This document shows positions 25,166 to 34,603 of a DNA stretch of 64,000 nucleotides, piece after piece; the stretch's first letter is position 1; every line of letters starts with the position of its first letter. A program made the translations under genes and the position numbers. Source of the stretch: an uncultured Bacteroides sp. (lineage in GTDB: Bacteria; Bacteroidota; Bacteroidia; Bacteroidales; Bacteroidaceae). The DNA lies in the NCBI RefSeq assembly GCF_958445495.1, contig NZ_CAUCSQ010000009.1, forward strand, positions 60,566-124,565, in the 5' to 3' direction. Under the pieces are notes generated by a model. The model did not search any database. It was not told where the DNA came from and saw only the letters and a program-made list of their open reading frames with translations.

Positions 25166-27490
25166 ATGAAACAGCTTTTAAAATTAACCGGGTGTCTGGC
25201 GATTGCAGGGCTTTTTGCTTCTTGCCAATCAGCGAAACAGGAGGCTAATTACCAGATTGTCCCTTTGCCGCAAGAGATTGCAACCGTTCAGGGAAAACCT
25301 TTTATCTTGAAGGGCAGTGTGAAAATCCTCTATCCGGAAGGAAACGAGAAAATGTTGCGTAATGCGCAGTTCCTGGCTGAGTATCTGAAAACGGCCACCG
25401 GAAGAGAGTTTGCAATCGAAGCCGGAAAGGAAGGTAAAAACGCAATCGTATTGTCGCTTGGAGGGGGGACGGAAAATCCGGAATCCTATCAGTTGAACGT
25501 TTCGGGCGACGGGGTTACCATCACGGCTCCTACGGAAGCCGGAGTGTTTTACGGCATCCAGTCGTTGCGCAAGTCATTGCCGATTGTGACGGACGAAAAC
25601 ATTGCATTGCCTGCGGTGGAAATTAAAGATGCTCCCCGTTTCGGTTATCGTGGGGCTCACTTCGATATCAGCCGTCATTTTTTTACTGTGGATGAGGTTA
25701 AGGCTTATATCGACATGCTGGCTTTGCATAACATGAACCGTCTGCATTGGCATATCACGGACGACCAGGGATGGCGTCTGGAAATCAAGAAGTATCCGAA
25801 ACTGACGGAAATCGGCTCTCAAAGGAGGGAGACGGTAATCGGACGTAATTCCGGAGAATATGACGGCAAGCCTTACGGAGGGTTCATTACCCAGGAACAG
25901 GCGAAAGAGGTGGTGGCTTATGCTGCGGAACGTTACATCACCGTTATTCCGGAAATCGACCTTCCGGGACACATGCAGGCTGCTCTTGCCGCTTATCCGG
26001 AATTGGGATGCAGCGGCGGGCCGTACGAAGTGTGGAGGCAGTGGGGCGTGTCTGAAGATGTGCTTTGCGCCGGAAACGACCAGGTTCTGAAATTCCTGGA
26101 AGACGTATATAGTGAACTGATTGAGGTTTTCCCGTCGGAATATATCCATGTGGGGGGAGATGAATGCCCGAAAGTCAGGTGGGAACAGTGTCCGAAATGC
26201 CAGGAACGTATCAAGGCGTTGGGGCTGAAATCGGACGAACACCATTCTAAGGAAGAACGTTTGCAGAGTTTCGTTATCAACCATATCGAGAAGTTCCTGA
26301 ATGAGCACGGACGCCGGATTATCGGATGGGATGAAATTCTGGAAGGCGGGCTTGCGCCCAATGCTACCGTGATGTCATGGCGTGGCGAAAAGGGCGGCAT
26401 TGAGGCTGCAAAGCAGAAACATGACGTGATTATGACGCCGAACACTTACCTGTATTTTGATTATTACCAATCTAAGGATATAGAGAACGAACCTTTCGGT
26501 ATCGGTGGTTATCTGCCGATTGAGAGGGTGTACAGCTATGAGCCGATGCCTGCTTCCCTTACTCCGGAAGAACAGAAGTATATAAAAGGAGTGCAGGCTA
26601 ATCTGTGGACTGAATATATTGCTACGTTCCCTCATGTGCAATATATGGTATTGCCCCGCTGGGCCGCCTTGTGTGAAGTGCAGTGGACAAGTCCCGACAA
26701 GAAAAATTATGCGGATTTCCTGTCCCGTCTTCCCCGGTTGATTAAGTGGTATGAGGCGGAAGGATACAATTATGCCAAGCATGTGTTTGAGGTGCAGGCC
26801 GAATACAAGCCGAATCCTGCCGAAGGGACATTGGATGTTACTTTGTCTACCATTGACGACGCTCCTGTCCATTACACGCTGGACGGAACGGAACCTACCG
26901 CGTCTTCTCCTCTTTATGAGGGCGTTTTGCACATTAAAGAGAATGTAACGCTGTCTGCAAGGGCGATTCGTCCTTCCGGGGCGGGCAAAGTGGTTTCCGA
27001 GAAGATAGATTTCAGCAAATCCAGCATGAAACCGATTGTCGCCAACCAGCCGATTAACGAGCAGTACATGTTCAACGGTGCCTCTACGTTGGTAGACGGC
27101 TTGAAGGGAAACAGCAGTTACCGGACAGGCCGTTGGATTGCTTTCAGCGGCAATGACATGGATATGACTATCGACCTTCAAAAACCGACGGAAATTTCGA
27201 GCGTGGCTATATCCGCCAATGTCGCGAAGGGTGACTGGGTGTTTGATGCGAGGAGTTTTTCCGTTGAGGTTTCGGATGACGGGAAGAATTTTACCGAGGT
27301 GGCTTCCGAGGAGTATCCGGCAATGAAACAGACGGATAAGGACGGCGTTTATGACCATAAGCTTACATTTACCCCTGTGACTACGCAGTATGTAAGGGTG
27401 ATAGCTTCGCCGGAACAATCAATGCCTGAATGGCACGGGGGAAAAGGGAAGGCAGCTTTCTTGTTTGTGGACGAAATCAATGTTAATTAA
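25166..27490 (+). CDS. Beta-N-acetylhexosaminidase lipoprotein, GH20 with C-terminal F5/8-type domain
   Basis: A 774-residue protein. Lipobox LFASC gives Cys20, so it is a lipoprotein, possibly surface exposed. The GH20b domain (about 30-150) and catalytic barrel (about 155-535) contain HWHITDDQGWR and HVGGDECPK, with catalytic Asp332-Glu333. A short chitobiase-type domain follows (VHYTLDGTEPTASSPLYEG, about 565-615), then a discoidin/F5/8-type carbohydrate-binding domain (about 625-774). It removes terminal beta-GlcNAc/GalNAc. Its stop codon TAA overlaps the ATG of the next GH20 by one base. Confidence 0.94.
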   Translation: MKQLLKLTGCLAIAGLFASCQSAKQEANYQIVPLPQEIATVQGKPFILKGSVKILYPEGNEKMLRNAQFLAEYLKTATGREFAIEAGKEGKNAIVLSLGGGTENPESYQLNVSGDGVTITAPTEAGVFYGIQSLRKSLPIVTDENIALPAVEIKDAPRFGYRGAHFDISRHFFTVDEVKAYIDMLALHNMNRLHWHITDDQGWRLEIKKYPKLTEIGSQRRETVIGRNSGEYDGKPYGGFITQEQAKEVVAYAAERYITVIPEIDLPGHMQAALAAYPELGCSGGPYEVWRQWGVSEDVLCAGNDQVLKFLEDVYSELIEVFPSEYIHVGGDECPKVRWEQCPKCQERIKALGLKSDEHHSKEERLQSFVINHIEKFLNEHGRRIIGWDEILEGGLAPNATVMSWRGEKGGIEAAKQKHDVIMTPNTYLYFDYYQSKDIENEPFGIGGYLPIERVYSYEPMPASLTPEEQKYIKGVQANLWTEYIATFPHVQYMVLPRWAALCEVQWTSPDKKNYADFLSRLPRLIKWYEAEGYNYAKHVFEVQAEYKPNPAEGTLDVTLSTIDDAPVHYTLDGTEPTASSPLYEGVLHIKENVTLSARAIRPSGAGKVVSEKIDFSKSSMKPIVANQPINEQYMFNGASTLVDGLKGNSSYRTGRWIAFSGNDMDMTIDLQKPTEISSVAISANVAKGDWVFDARSFSVEVSDDGKNFTEVASEEYPAMKQTDKDGVYDHKLTFTPVTTQYVRVIASPEQSMPEWHGGKGKAAFLFVDEINVN

Positions 27491-29562
27491 TGAAGAGATG
27501 GAAAAGATATTCTAAAGTTTGTCTTTTCCTGGGAATAGCGGGGATATGCGCCTTTGCGTCTCCTCTTCAAGCACAATCCGTAATCCCTGTTCCGCTGAAA
27601 ATGGAACAGGGTACGGGTTCTTTTCTGCTTTCAGGGAAAACAAAACTTTATACAAACCTTCAAGGGGAAGAGGCGAGGCTTCTGGAGGATTGCCTGCATG
27701 CTTTCCCGGTACATCTGCAAAAAGGAGAGAAAAACGACGCGCAGAATGTACTTTCTTTGATGATAACGGAGAAAAGCGGACTGTTGCCTTCTCCGGAGAG
27801 TTATACGTTGTCTGTCACTCCCGCCCGTATTCTTATTGAAGCTACTTCCGGGGCCGGATTGTTTTACGGGATTCAGACGCTTTTGCAACTGTCGGAACCT
27901 TCGGAAGGGGGACGGGTCGTTTCTTCTGTCGAGGTGCAGGATACTCCCCGTTTTGCCTATCGCGGGTTGATGCTCGACGTGTCCCGTCACTTTTTTTCCA
28001 AGGAATTTGTAAAGAAGCAGATTGACGCGCTGGCGTATTACAAGATAAACCGCCTGCATCTGCATCTGACGGATGCTGCGGGATGGCGTATCGAAATCAA
28101 GAAATATCCGCGTCTTACCGAGTTTGCCGCCTGGCGCACGGATGCCAGTTGGAAAGATTGGTGGAACGGCGGACGCCGGTATATGCGTTTTGACGAGCCG
28201 GGGGCTTATGGCGGTTATTATACGCAGGACGACATACGTGAAATCGTAGAGTATGCCCGCCGGCGCTATATCACGATTATTCCGGAGATTGAGATGCCGT
28301 CACATTCGGAGGAGGTTCTGGCTGCTTATCCGCAACTTTCGTGTTCGGGCGAGCCGTATAAGAACTCGGATTTCTGTGTGGGGAACGAGGAGACATTCAC
28401 TTTCCTGGAGAATGTGCTGACTGAGGTGATGGAGCTTTTTCCTTCGGAATATATCCATGTAGGCGGTGATGAGGCCAGTAAAAGCGCATGGAAGACTTGC
28501 CCGAAATGCCAGCGGCGGATAAAGGAAGAGAACTTGTCCGGCGTAGACGGCTTGCAGAGTTATTTGATTCATCGGGTTGAGGAGTTCCTGAATGCCCGCG
28601 GACGTCATTTGCTGGGTTGGGACGAGATACTTCAAGGCGGCTTGGCTCCTAACGCGACGGTTATGTCCTGGCGCGGGGAGGAGGGCGGCATTGCGGCTGT
28701 CCGTTCCGGTCACCGGGCGGTTATGACTCCCGGCGCTTTTTGTTATCTGGACAGTTACCAGGATGCGCCGTATTCGCAGCCGGAAGCTATCGGCGGGTAT
28801 CTGCCTCTGGAAAAGGTTTATTCTTACAATCCGGTTTCCGACTCGCTTTCTGCGGAACAGTCGAAACTGGTCTATGGCGCTCAGGCTAATCTTTGGACGG
28901 AATATATCCGGACTCCGGAACATGTGGAGTATATGATTTATCCCCGTGTGCTGGCATTGGCGGAGGTGGCATGGTCGGCTCCCGAACGCAAGTCATGGGC
29001 TGATTTCCGTACTCGTGCGGTAGCGGCGGTATCCGGGTTGAAGGCTAAAGGGTATCATCCTTTCGACTTGGAGAAAGAGATTGGAAGCCGTCCTGAATCC
29101 AAACAGCCTGTTACGCATCTGGCATCGGGTAAGAAGGTGATTTACAATTCTCCTTATAGCCCGCATTATCCGGCGCAGGGAGCCGCGGCCCTTACGGACG
29201 GCGTATGCGGTGACTGGACTTATGGCGACGGTTCGTGGCAGGGATTCATTGACGCCGGAGGGCTGGACGTGACGGTTGATTTAGGAAGTGAAACGGCCAT
29301 ACGTTCTGTTACCGCGACTTTTATGCAGGTAGTGGGGGCGATGGTTTATCTTCCCGCTTCCGTCATCATCTCTGTTTCCGACGATGGGGTTAACTTTACC
29401 GAGTTGAGCAGGCAGACTTTTCCCGTAGACAAGGAAAAGGCTATCCGTTTCAAGGATATCTCATGGAAGGGAGATGCGAAAGGGAGGTATGTGCGGTATC
29501 AGGCGCGTGCCGGCGACGAACTGGGCGGCTGGGTATTTACGGATGAGATCATAGTCAGGTAG
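27490..29562 (+). CDS. Beta-N-acetylhexosaminidase, GH20 with C-terminal F5/8-type domain (third)
   Basis: A 690-residue secreted protein (signal peptide to about residue 28, PLQAQ). GH20b at about 30-145 and barrel at about 150-520, with HLHLTDAAGWR and HVGGDEASK, catalytic Asp327-Glu328. The C-terminal ~140 residues form an F5/8-type domain (VTVDLGSETAIRSVTA; VYLPASVIISVSDDGVNFTE). Compared with its upstream neighbour it lacks the short chitobiase-type domain and the lipobox, so the two probably differ in location. They look like a tandem duplication that diverged. The start overlaps the previous stop in TAATG. It ends the operon before a strong terminator. Confidence 0.94.
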   Translation: MKRWKRYSKVCLFLGIAGICAFASPLQAQSVIPVPLKMEQGTGSFLLSGKTKLYTNLQGEEARLLEDCLHAFPVHLQKGEKNDAQNVLSLMITEKSGLLPSPESYTLSVTPARILIEATSGAGLFYGIQTLLQLSEPSEGGRVVSSVEVQDTPRFAYRGLMLDVSRHFFSKEFVKKQIDALAYYKINRLHLHLTDAAGWRIEIKKYPRLTEFAAWRTDASWKDWWNGGRRYMRFDEPGAYGGYYTQDDIREIVEYARRRYITIIPEIEMPSHSEEVLAAYPQLSCSGEPYKNSDFCVGNEETFTFLENVLTEVMELFPSEYIHVGGDEASKSAWKTCPKCQRRIKEENLSGVDGLQSYLIHRVEEFLNARGRHLLGWDEILQGGLAPNATVMSWRGEEGGIAAVRSGHRAVMTPGAFCYLDSYQDAPYSQPEAIGGYLPLEKVYSYNPVSDSLSAEQSKLVYGAQANLWTEYIRTPEHVEYMIYPRVLALAEVAWSAPERKSWADFRTRAVAAVSGLKAKGYHPFDLEKEIGSRPESKQPVTHLASGKKVIYNSPYSPHYPAQGAAALTDGVCGDWTYGDGSWQGFIDAGGLDVTVDLGSETAIRSVTATFMQVVGAMVYLPASVIISVSDDGVNFTELSRQTFPVDKEKAIRFKDISWKGDAKGRYVRYQARAGDELGGWVFTDEIIVR

Positions 29563-29649
29563 GGGGTTCCGTGCTCGCGGATACGCGGAACGGTCCGGAA
29601 CCGCTAAAAGCGGGAATGCCTTGGTCCTGATGCGTTTATAGGTGAAAAT

Positions 29650-29697
29650 AACAAAAAAAGGAGGTATCTGTTCAACAAGATTCCTCCTTTTTTTGTT
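29650..29697 (+). terminator. Intrinsic terminator of the hexosaminidase operon
   Basis: AACAAAAAAAGGAGG (29650-29664) pairs with CCTCCTTTTTTTGTT (29683-29697). The arms are perfect over 15 bases with an 18-base loop, and the T tract is part of the descending arm. It is A/T symmetrical and can act on both strands. Confidence 0.88.
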
Positions 29698-29733
29698 ATT
29701 TATTTCAGAGGGAAAATATTTCCCGGCCCAATG

Positions 29734-29764
29734 ACCTATAAACCGGTATTTATAGGTAAGTTTG
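29734..29764 (+). promoter_or_regulatory. Promoter with palindromic operator for the second susC
   Basis: ACCTATAAA (29734-29742) and TTTATAGGT (29749-29757) are perfect inverted arms around a 6-base centre. The last base starts TAAGTTTG (29757-29764), a TAnnTTTG -7 element. The palindrome therefore fills the spacer and -33 position, where no good TTTG exists. A second, smaller palindrome GGGAAAATATTTCCC lies at 29710-29724. This suggests control by a dimeric regulator. The regulator is not identified here. Confidence 0.6.
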
Positions 29765-29790
29765 TATTATTACCTTAAAAACTAATAGTT

Positions 29791-32541
29791 ATGGTACGGC
29801 AACACAAAAAACTGACTATTTTAGGCTTTCTTCTGGCAACTTTGTGCGGAAATGGAGGCGTGTTCGCGCAGAAGCCGTCCGTCTCCCGTGCAGATTCATT
29901 GATTACGGTAGGGTATGCAACCGGAAGTTTGAAGACTTTGTCCGGTTCTGTGGAGAAGATTACGGAAAGCCAGATGAACAGGGAGCAGATAACCAATCCG
30001 TTGGAGGCGATTCGAGGCAGGGTTCCGGGATTGACTATCCAGCGGGGTACGAACGGCCCGGCGGCCCTGGATGCGGTGCGCCTGCGGGGAACTACTTCTC
30101 TGACTAGCGGCAATGACCCTTTGATTATCGTTGACGGGGTGTTTGGCGACTTGAATATGCTGGCTTCCATTTACCCCACGGACATTGAGAGTTTTACGAT
30201 TCTGAAAGATGCTTCCGAGACGGCCCAGTACGGCTCGCGCGGTGCGTCCGGCGTCATAGAGATTACGACGAAAAAGGGAATGCAGGGAAGGACTCAAGTT
30301 GCTTATAACGGGAGTTTCGGTATTTCTGCCGTTTATAAGAATCTGAGGATGCTGTCGGGGAATGAGTTCCGGAGGGTGGCTTCCGAACGCGGGATTCCGA
30401 TTCTGGATAAGGGAAACGACACTGACTTTCAGAAGGAAATAGAACAGACGGGTTTGCAGCAGAATCATCACATTGCTTTCTATGGAGGTTCCGGCGAATC
30501 CAGCTATCGCGTGTCTCTCGGTTTTATGGACCGTCAGGGAGTGATTCTGAATGAGGAAATGAAGAATTTCACTTCCAATATGAATATGAACCAGAAGATG
30601 TTTGACGGGTTTCTGAATTGCGAGCTGGGCATGTTCGGGTCTATCCAGAAAAACCGCAATCTGGTGGATTATCAAAAGACGTTCTATTCGGCGGCTACTT
30701 TTAATCCGACGTATCCGAATCACAAAGACCCCGTTACCGGTTCGTGGGACGGAATCACCGCCGCCAGCCAGATTACGAATCCGCTGGCATGGATGGAGGT
30801 GGACGACGACGACGCTACTTCACATATCAGTACGCATGCACGGCTGACTTTCAATCTGACGGAGGAGTTGAAACTGGTATTGTTCGGCGCTTATACTTAT
30901 AATATCGCGGAGAATTCGCAGTATCTTCCCAAATCGGTCTGGGCGAACGGGCAGGCGTATAAGGAGACCAGGAAGATGGAGTCTTTGCTCGGAAACATGA
31001 TGCTTACTTATAAGAAGGGATGGCGGAAACATTTTTTTGACGCATTGGCGCTGGCGGAATTGCAAAAGGAGACGTACACGGGATATTGTACGACGGTGAG
31101 CAATTTCAGTACGGACAAGTTCGGCTATAACAATCTGCAGGCGGGGGCTTTGCGCTTGTGGGAGGGGACAAGGTCATACTACGAACAGCCTCGCCTGGCG
31201 TCTTTCATGGGACGTTTTAGTTATACTTATGCCAGCCGTTATGTGCTGACGCTGAATGCCCGCACGGATGCTTCTTCCAAATTCGGGGCGAACCATAAAT
31301 GGGGCTTTTTCCCGTCTGTGTCTGCCGCATGGGTGGTTAGCGAGGAGGAGTTTATGAAGCGGTTGCCGGTGGTTGATAATTTGAAGTTCCGTATCGGCTA
31401 CGGTTTGGCGGGCAACCAGAGCGGAATTGATTCATATACCACATTGAGTCTGATGAAACCGAACGGGGTTGTTCCGGCGGGAAACTCGGCTGTCGTGTCG
31501 CTGGGGGACTTGAGAAATACGAACCCTGATTTGAAGTGGGAAGTGAAGCATACGTTCAATACGGGTGTGGACATCGCTTTGTTCGGAAACCGTCTGCTGT
31601 TTTCCGCCAACTATTATAATTCCAGGACGACGGATATGCTTTATCTCTACAACGTGAGTGTTCCTCCTTTTACTTACAATACTTTGCTTGCCAATATGGG
31701 CGCCATGCGTAACTGGGGGACGGAAATCGCTGTCGGCATCACTCCTCTGAAAACACGGGATATGGAGTTGAATATTAATGCCAACGTGACTTTCCAGCGT
31801 AACAAACTGCTTTCGTTGAGCGGCATGTTTAACGGTGAGATGCTTTCCGCCCCCGAATACAAGAGTCTTGCAAGCCTTGACGGTGCCGGATTTCATGGCG
31901 GATACAACCACATTGTTTACCAAATGGTGGGCGAGCCGTTGGGGGTGTTTTACCTGCCTCACAGCACGGGGCTGGTTTCTGACGGAAACGGCGGATATGT
32001 TTACGGAATTGCCGATTTGAACGGGGGAGGGGTCAGCCTGGAGGATGGCGAGGACCGTTATGTGGCGGGACAGGCGGTTCCTAAAACGATTCTGGGTTCC
32101 AATATCAGTTTTCGCTACAAGCGGTTTGACCTTTCGGTGCAGGTCAACGGCGCTTTCGGGCATAAAGTGTATAACGGGACTTCGCTGACTTATATGAATA
32201 TGAATATTTTCCCCGATTATAATGTCATGAAGGATGCGCCTGCACGGAATATCAAAGACCAGACTGCCACCGATTATTGGTTGGAGAAGGGCGATTATGT
32301 AAACTTTGATTATGTCACGCTGGGTTGGAATGTGCCGATTGAGAATGTACGGAAGTTGAAGAAATATGTCCGTTCGTTGCGTCTGGCTTTTACTGTTAAT
32401 AATCTGGCGACTATCTCCGGCTATTCCGGGCTTTCGCCGATGATAAACAGCTCTACGGTGAATTCCACCTTGGGGGTGGACGATAAACGGAATTATCCGT
32501 TGGCGCGTACTTATACGTTGGGATTGAGTATTAACTTTTAA
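29791..32541 (+). CDS. SusC-family TonB-dependent transporter, short form (second pair)
   Basis: A 916-residue protein. The signal peptide ends near residue 27 (VFAQ). Unlike the first SusC, the carboxypeptidase-regulatory-like domain is absent: a short linker with a TonB-box-like SLITVGYATG leads straight to the plug (NPLEAIRGRVPGLTIQRGT, PLIIVDGVFG, DIESFTILKDASETAQYGSR). The barrel ends in YTLGLSINF. It imports oligosaccharides with the following SusD (the stop overlaps the next ATG in TAATGG). The promoter has its own palindromic operator, so it is regulated differently from the first pair. Confidence 0.95.
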   Translation: MVRQHKKLTILGFLLATLCGNGGVFAQKPSVSRADSLITVGYATGSLKTLSGSVEKITESQMNREQITNPLEAIRGRVPGLTIQRGTNGPAALDAVRLRGTTSLTSGNDPLIIVDGVFGDLNMLASIYPTDIESFTILKDASETAQYGSRGASGVIEITTKKGMQGRTQVAYNGSFGISAVYKNLRMLSGNEFRRVASERGIPILDKGNDTDFQKEIEQTGLQQNHHIAFYGGSGESSYRVSLGFMDRQGVILNEEMKNFTSNMNMNQKMFDGFLNCELGMFGSIQKNRNLVDYQKTFYSAATFNPTYPNHKDPVTGSWDGITAASQITNPLAWMEVDDDDATSHISTHARLTFNLTEELKLVLFGAYTYNIAENSQYLPKSVWANGQAYKETRKMESLLGNMMLTYKKGWRKHFFDALALAELQKETYTGYCTTVSNFSTDKFGYNNLQAGALRLWEGTRSYYEQPRLASFMGRFSYTYASRYVLTLNARTDASSKFGANHKWGFFPSVSAAWVVSEEEFMKRLPVVDNLKFRIGYGLAGNQSGIDSYTTLSLMKPNGVVPAGNSAVVSLGDLRNTNPDLKWEVKHTFNTGVDIALFGNRLLFSANYYNSRTTDMLYLYNVSVPPFTYNTLLANMGAMRNWGTEIAVGITPLKTRDMELNINANVTFQRNKLLSLSGMFNGEMLSAPEYKSLASLDGAGFHGGYNHIVYQMVGEPLGVFYLPHSTGLVSDGNGGYVYGIADLNGGGVSLEDGEDRYVAGQAVPKTILGSNISFRYKRFDLSVQVNGAFGHKVYNGTSLTYMNMNIFPDYNVMKDAPARNIKDQTATDYWLEKGDYVNFDYVTLGWNVPIENVRKLKKYVRSLRLAFTVNNLATISGYSGLSPMINSSTVNSTLGVDDKRNYPLARTYTLGLSINF

Positions 32542-34253
32542 TGGAGGACGGGATGATGAAACGGGAAATGACTGATATGCCGGGCCGGCGACCGGATGCG
32601 GGCCGGCGGCAATTAAGAATGACAGGGCTGCGGTCGGGAAAGGCGGGCTTTGTTTTTGTGATGTGCCTGTTTTTGTTTTCATGCGACAGGTTTCTGGAAG
32701 AGAATCCGAAAGATAGATTGCCGGAAGAGGATGTTTACGCTTCTGTTTCGGATGTATATCTGAATGCGGTGGCTTCGCTTTATACTTATGTGGGCGGTTA
32801 TAGCGACAGCCAGGGATTGCAGGGAACGGGCAGGGGAGTCTATGACTTGAATACGTTTACCACGGATGAGGCTATTATACCGACGCGGGGTGGAGACTGG
32901 TATGACGGGGGATTCTGGCAGGGATTGTTTCTGCATGACTGGGGGATTGAGAATGATGCTATTCAGGCTACATGGGAATATCTTTATAAGGTCGTGATGT
33001 TGAGTTGCAGGTCTTTAGAGCGGATTGACAAGTTCTGCGAGCCGCATTCTGACGCGGAACTGCCGGCTTATCGGGCGGAGGTGAGGGCTATACGGGCCAT
33101 GTATTATTATTACTTGATGGATTTATTCGGACGGGTTCCGTTGGTGCGTTCCTCTTCTCCGGCGATGAAGGAGGTGGTACAGAGCGAGCGGAAAGAGGTA
33201 TTTGATTTTATTTTCAGGGAGTTGCAGGAGACCGCTCCTTTGCTGAGTGATGCGCACAGCAACCGGTCCGGTCCTTATTATGGCCGTATTACCCGTCCGG
33301 TGGCGTTTTTCCTGTTGGCTAAGCTGGCGTTGAACGCTGAGGTTTATACGGATAACGACTGGACGGACGGGCGACGTCCTGACGGGAAGGCTATCAGCTT
33401 TACGGTAGACGGGAAGGTGCTGAATGCCTGGGAGACGGTGATATATTATTGTGACCGGTTGAAGGATATGGGATATGAACTGGAGCCGGAATATGAAATG
33501 AACTTTTCCATATTCAACGAGTCTTCTGTGGAAAATATTTTCACTATCCCAATGGATAAGACGTTGTACACGAACCAGATGCAGTATCTTTTCCGTTCCC
33601 GGCATTACAATCATGCGAAGGCTTACGGGTTGAGCGGGGAGAATGGTCCCAGTGCGACGGTTGAGGCTCTCGAAACTTTCGGTTATGGGACGGCAGGACA
33701 GGACCCTCGTTTTGATATCTGTTATTTTGCGGGGAAGGTGTATGATTTGAAAGGGAATATTGTCAGGCTGGATGATGGCACGGTATTGGAATATCTGCCG
33801 TGGAAGGTGGGGCTGGATATTTCAAATACTGCTTATGAACAGACGGCGGGGGCGCGTATGAAGAAATATGAGGTTGACCCTACGGCCACGAAAGACGGTA
33901 AGCTGATGGATAATGATATTGTCTTGTTCCGGTATGCGGATGTTTTATTGATGAAGAGTGAGGCTAAGGTGCGTAACGGGGAAAGCGGGGATGTTGAATT
34001 GAACGAGGTGAGGAGACGTGTGAATGCTCCTGCCCGGACAGCTACTTTGGAAAATATACTTGCCGAACGTCAGCTCGAATTGGCATGGGAAGGGTGGAGA
34101 CGCCAAGATTTGATTCGTTTCGGGATGTTTACGAGAGCGTATAGCAGCCGTCCTCAGCTTCCGGATGAGGAAAACGGATATACGACCGTGTTCCCTATTC
34201 CGGAGAAGATACGGGTGATGAACACTAATCTTGTACAGAATCCGGGATATTAG
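32541..34253 (+). CDS. SusD-family lipoprotein (second pair)
   Basis: A 570-residue ORF. From ATG 32541 there are 26 residues before M27, from which a normal lipoprotein signal reads MTGLRSGKAGFVFVMCLFLF then SC. ATG 32619 is therefore a good alternative start (544 residues). SusD features: AEVRAIRAMYYYYLMDLFGR near residues 172-194, VLLMKSEAKVRNG in the C-terminal part, and ERQLELAWEGWRRQDLIRFG near the end. It is the surface glycan-binding partner of the overlapping SusC and the last gene of the glycan locus, followed by a terminator. Confidence 0.93.
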   Translation: MEDGMMKREMTDMPGRRPDAGRRQLRMTGLRSGKAGFVFVMCLFLFSCDRFLEENPKDRLPEEDVYASVSDVYLNAVASLYTYVGGYSDSQGLQGTGRGVYDLNTFTTDEAIIPTRGGDWYDGGFWQGLFLHDWGIENDAIQATWEYLYKVVMLSCRSLERIDKFCEPHSDAELPAYRAEVRAIRAMYYYYLMDLFGRVPLVRSSSPAMKEVVQSERKEVFDFIFRELQETAPLLSDAHSNRSGPYYGRITRPVAFFLLAKLALNAEVYTDNDWTDGRRPDGKAISFTVDGKVLNAWETVIYYCDRLKDMGYELEPEYEMNFSIFNESSVENIFTIPMDKTLYTNQMQYLFRSRHYNHAKAYGLSGENGPSATVEALETFGYGTAGQDPRFDICYFAGKVYDLKGNIVRLDDGTVLEYLPWKVGLDISNTAYEQTAGARMKKYEVDPTATKDGKLMDNDIVLFRYADVLLMKSEAKVRNGESGDVELNEVRRRVNAPARTATLENILAERQLELAWEGWRRQDLIRFGMFTRAYSSRPQLPDEENGYTTVFPIPEKIRVMNTNLVQNPGY

Positions 34254-34392
34254 CCGGGAAACGGCACGGAGGGCGGAGGGGCTTTCCGTAAGAGATTGCA
34301 TGGATTTGCCGATGTGTTTTGTGATACCTGCCGAATTACGGGTTGCGGGTATTGCTGGAAAAGGCGACGGGCTGTAACGGCTGTATTCGGAA

Positions 34393-34434
34393 AAAAGCCA
34401 TATCAGGCTCTTTTTTGAGAATGATATGGCTTTT
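34393..34434 (+). terminator. Terminator after the second susD
   Basis: AAAAGCCATATCA (34393-34405) pairs with TGATATGGCTTTT (34422-34434), 13 perfect pairs with T-rich ends. It is symmetrical and can also serve the oppositely oriented dnaJ operon. The rest of the 34254-34603 gap holds a weaker inverted repeat (TGTCAAA...TCCAGTT / AACTGGA...TTTTGACA, about 34464-34517) and no gene. Confidence 0.8.
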
Positions 34435-34603
34435 CATTATTGAAAGTGACTGTCAAATCAAGTGATTGTCAAATTCCAGTTTAAGGATTGTCTTTGTGAT
34501 GAACTGGAGATTTTGACACGTCTTTCTCACGGAGATTCCCGTTGCTGTTGCACAAAACCGGGAATAGCGTCTCCGGAGGAAGTGACGGGCTTTATCGAAG
34601 ACG

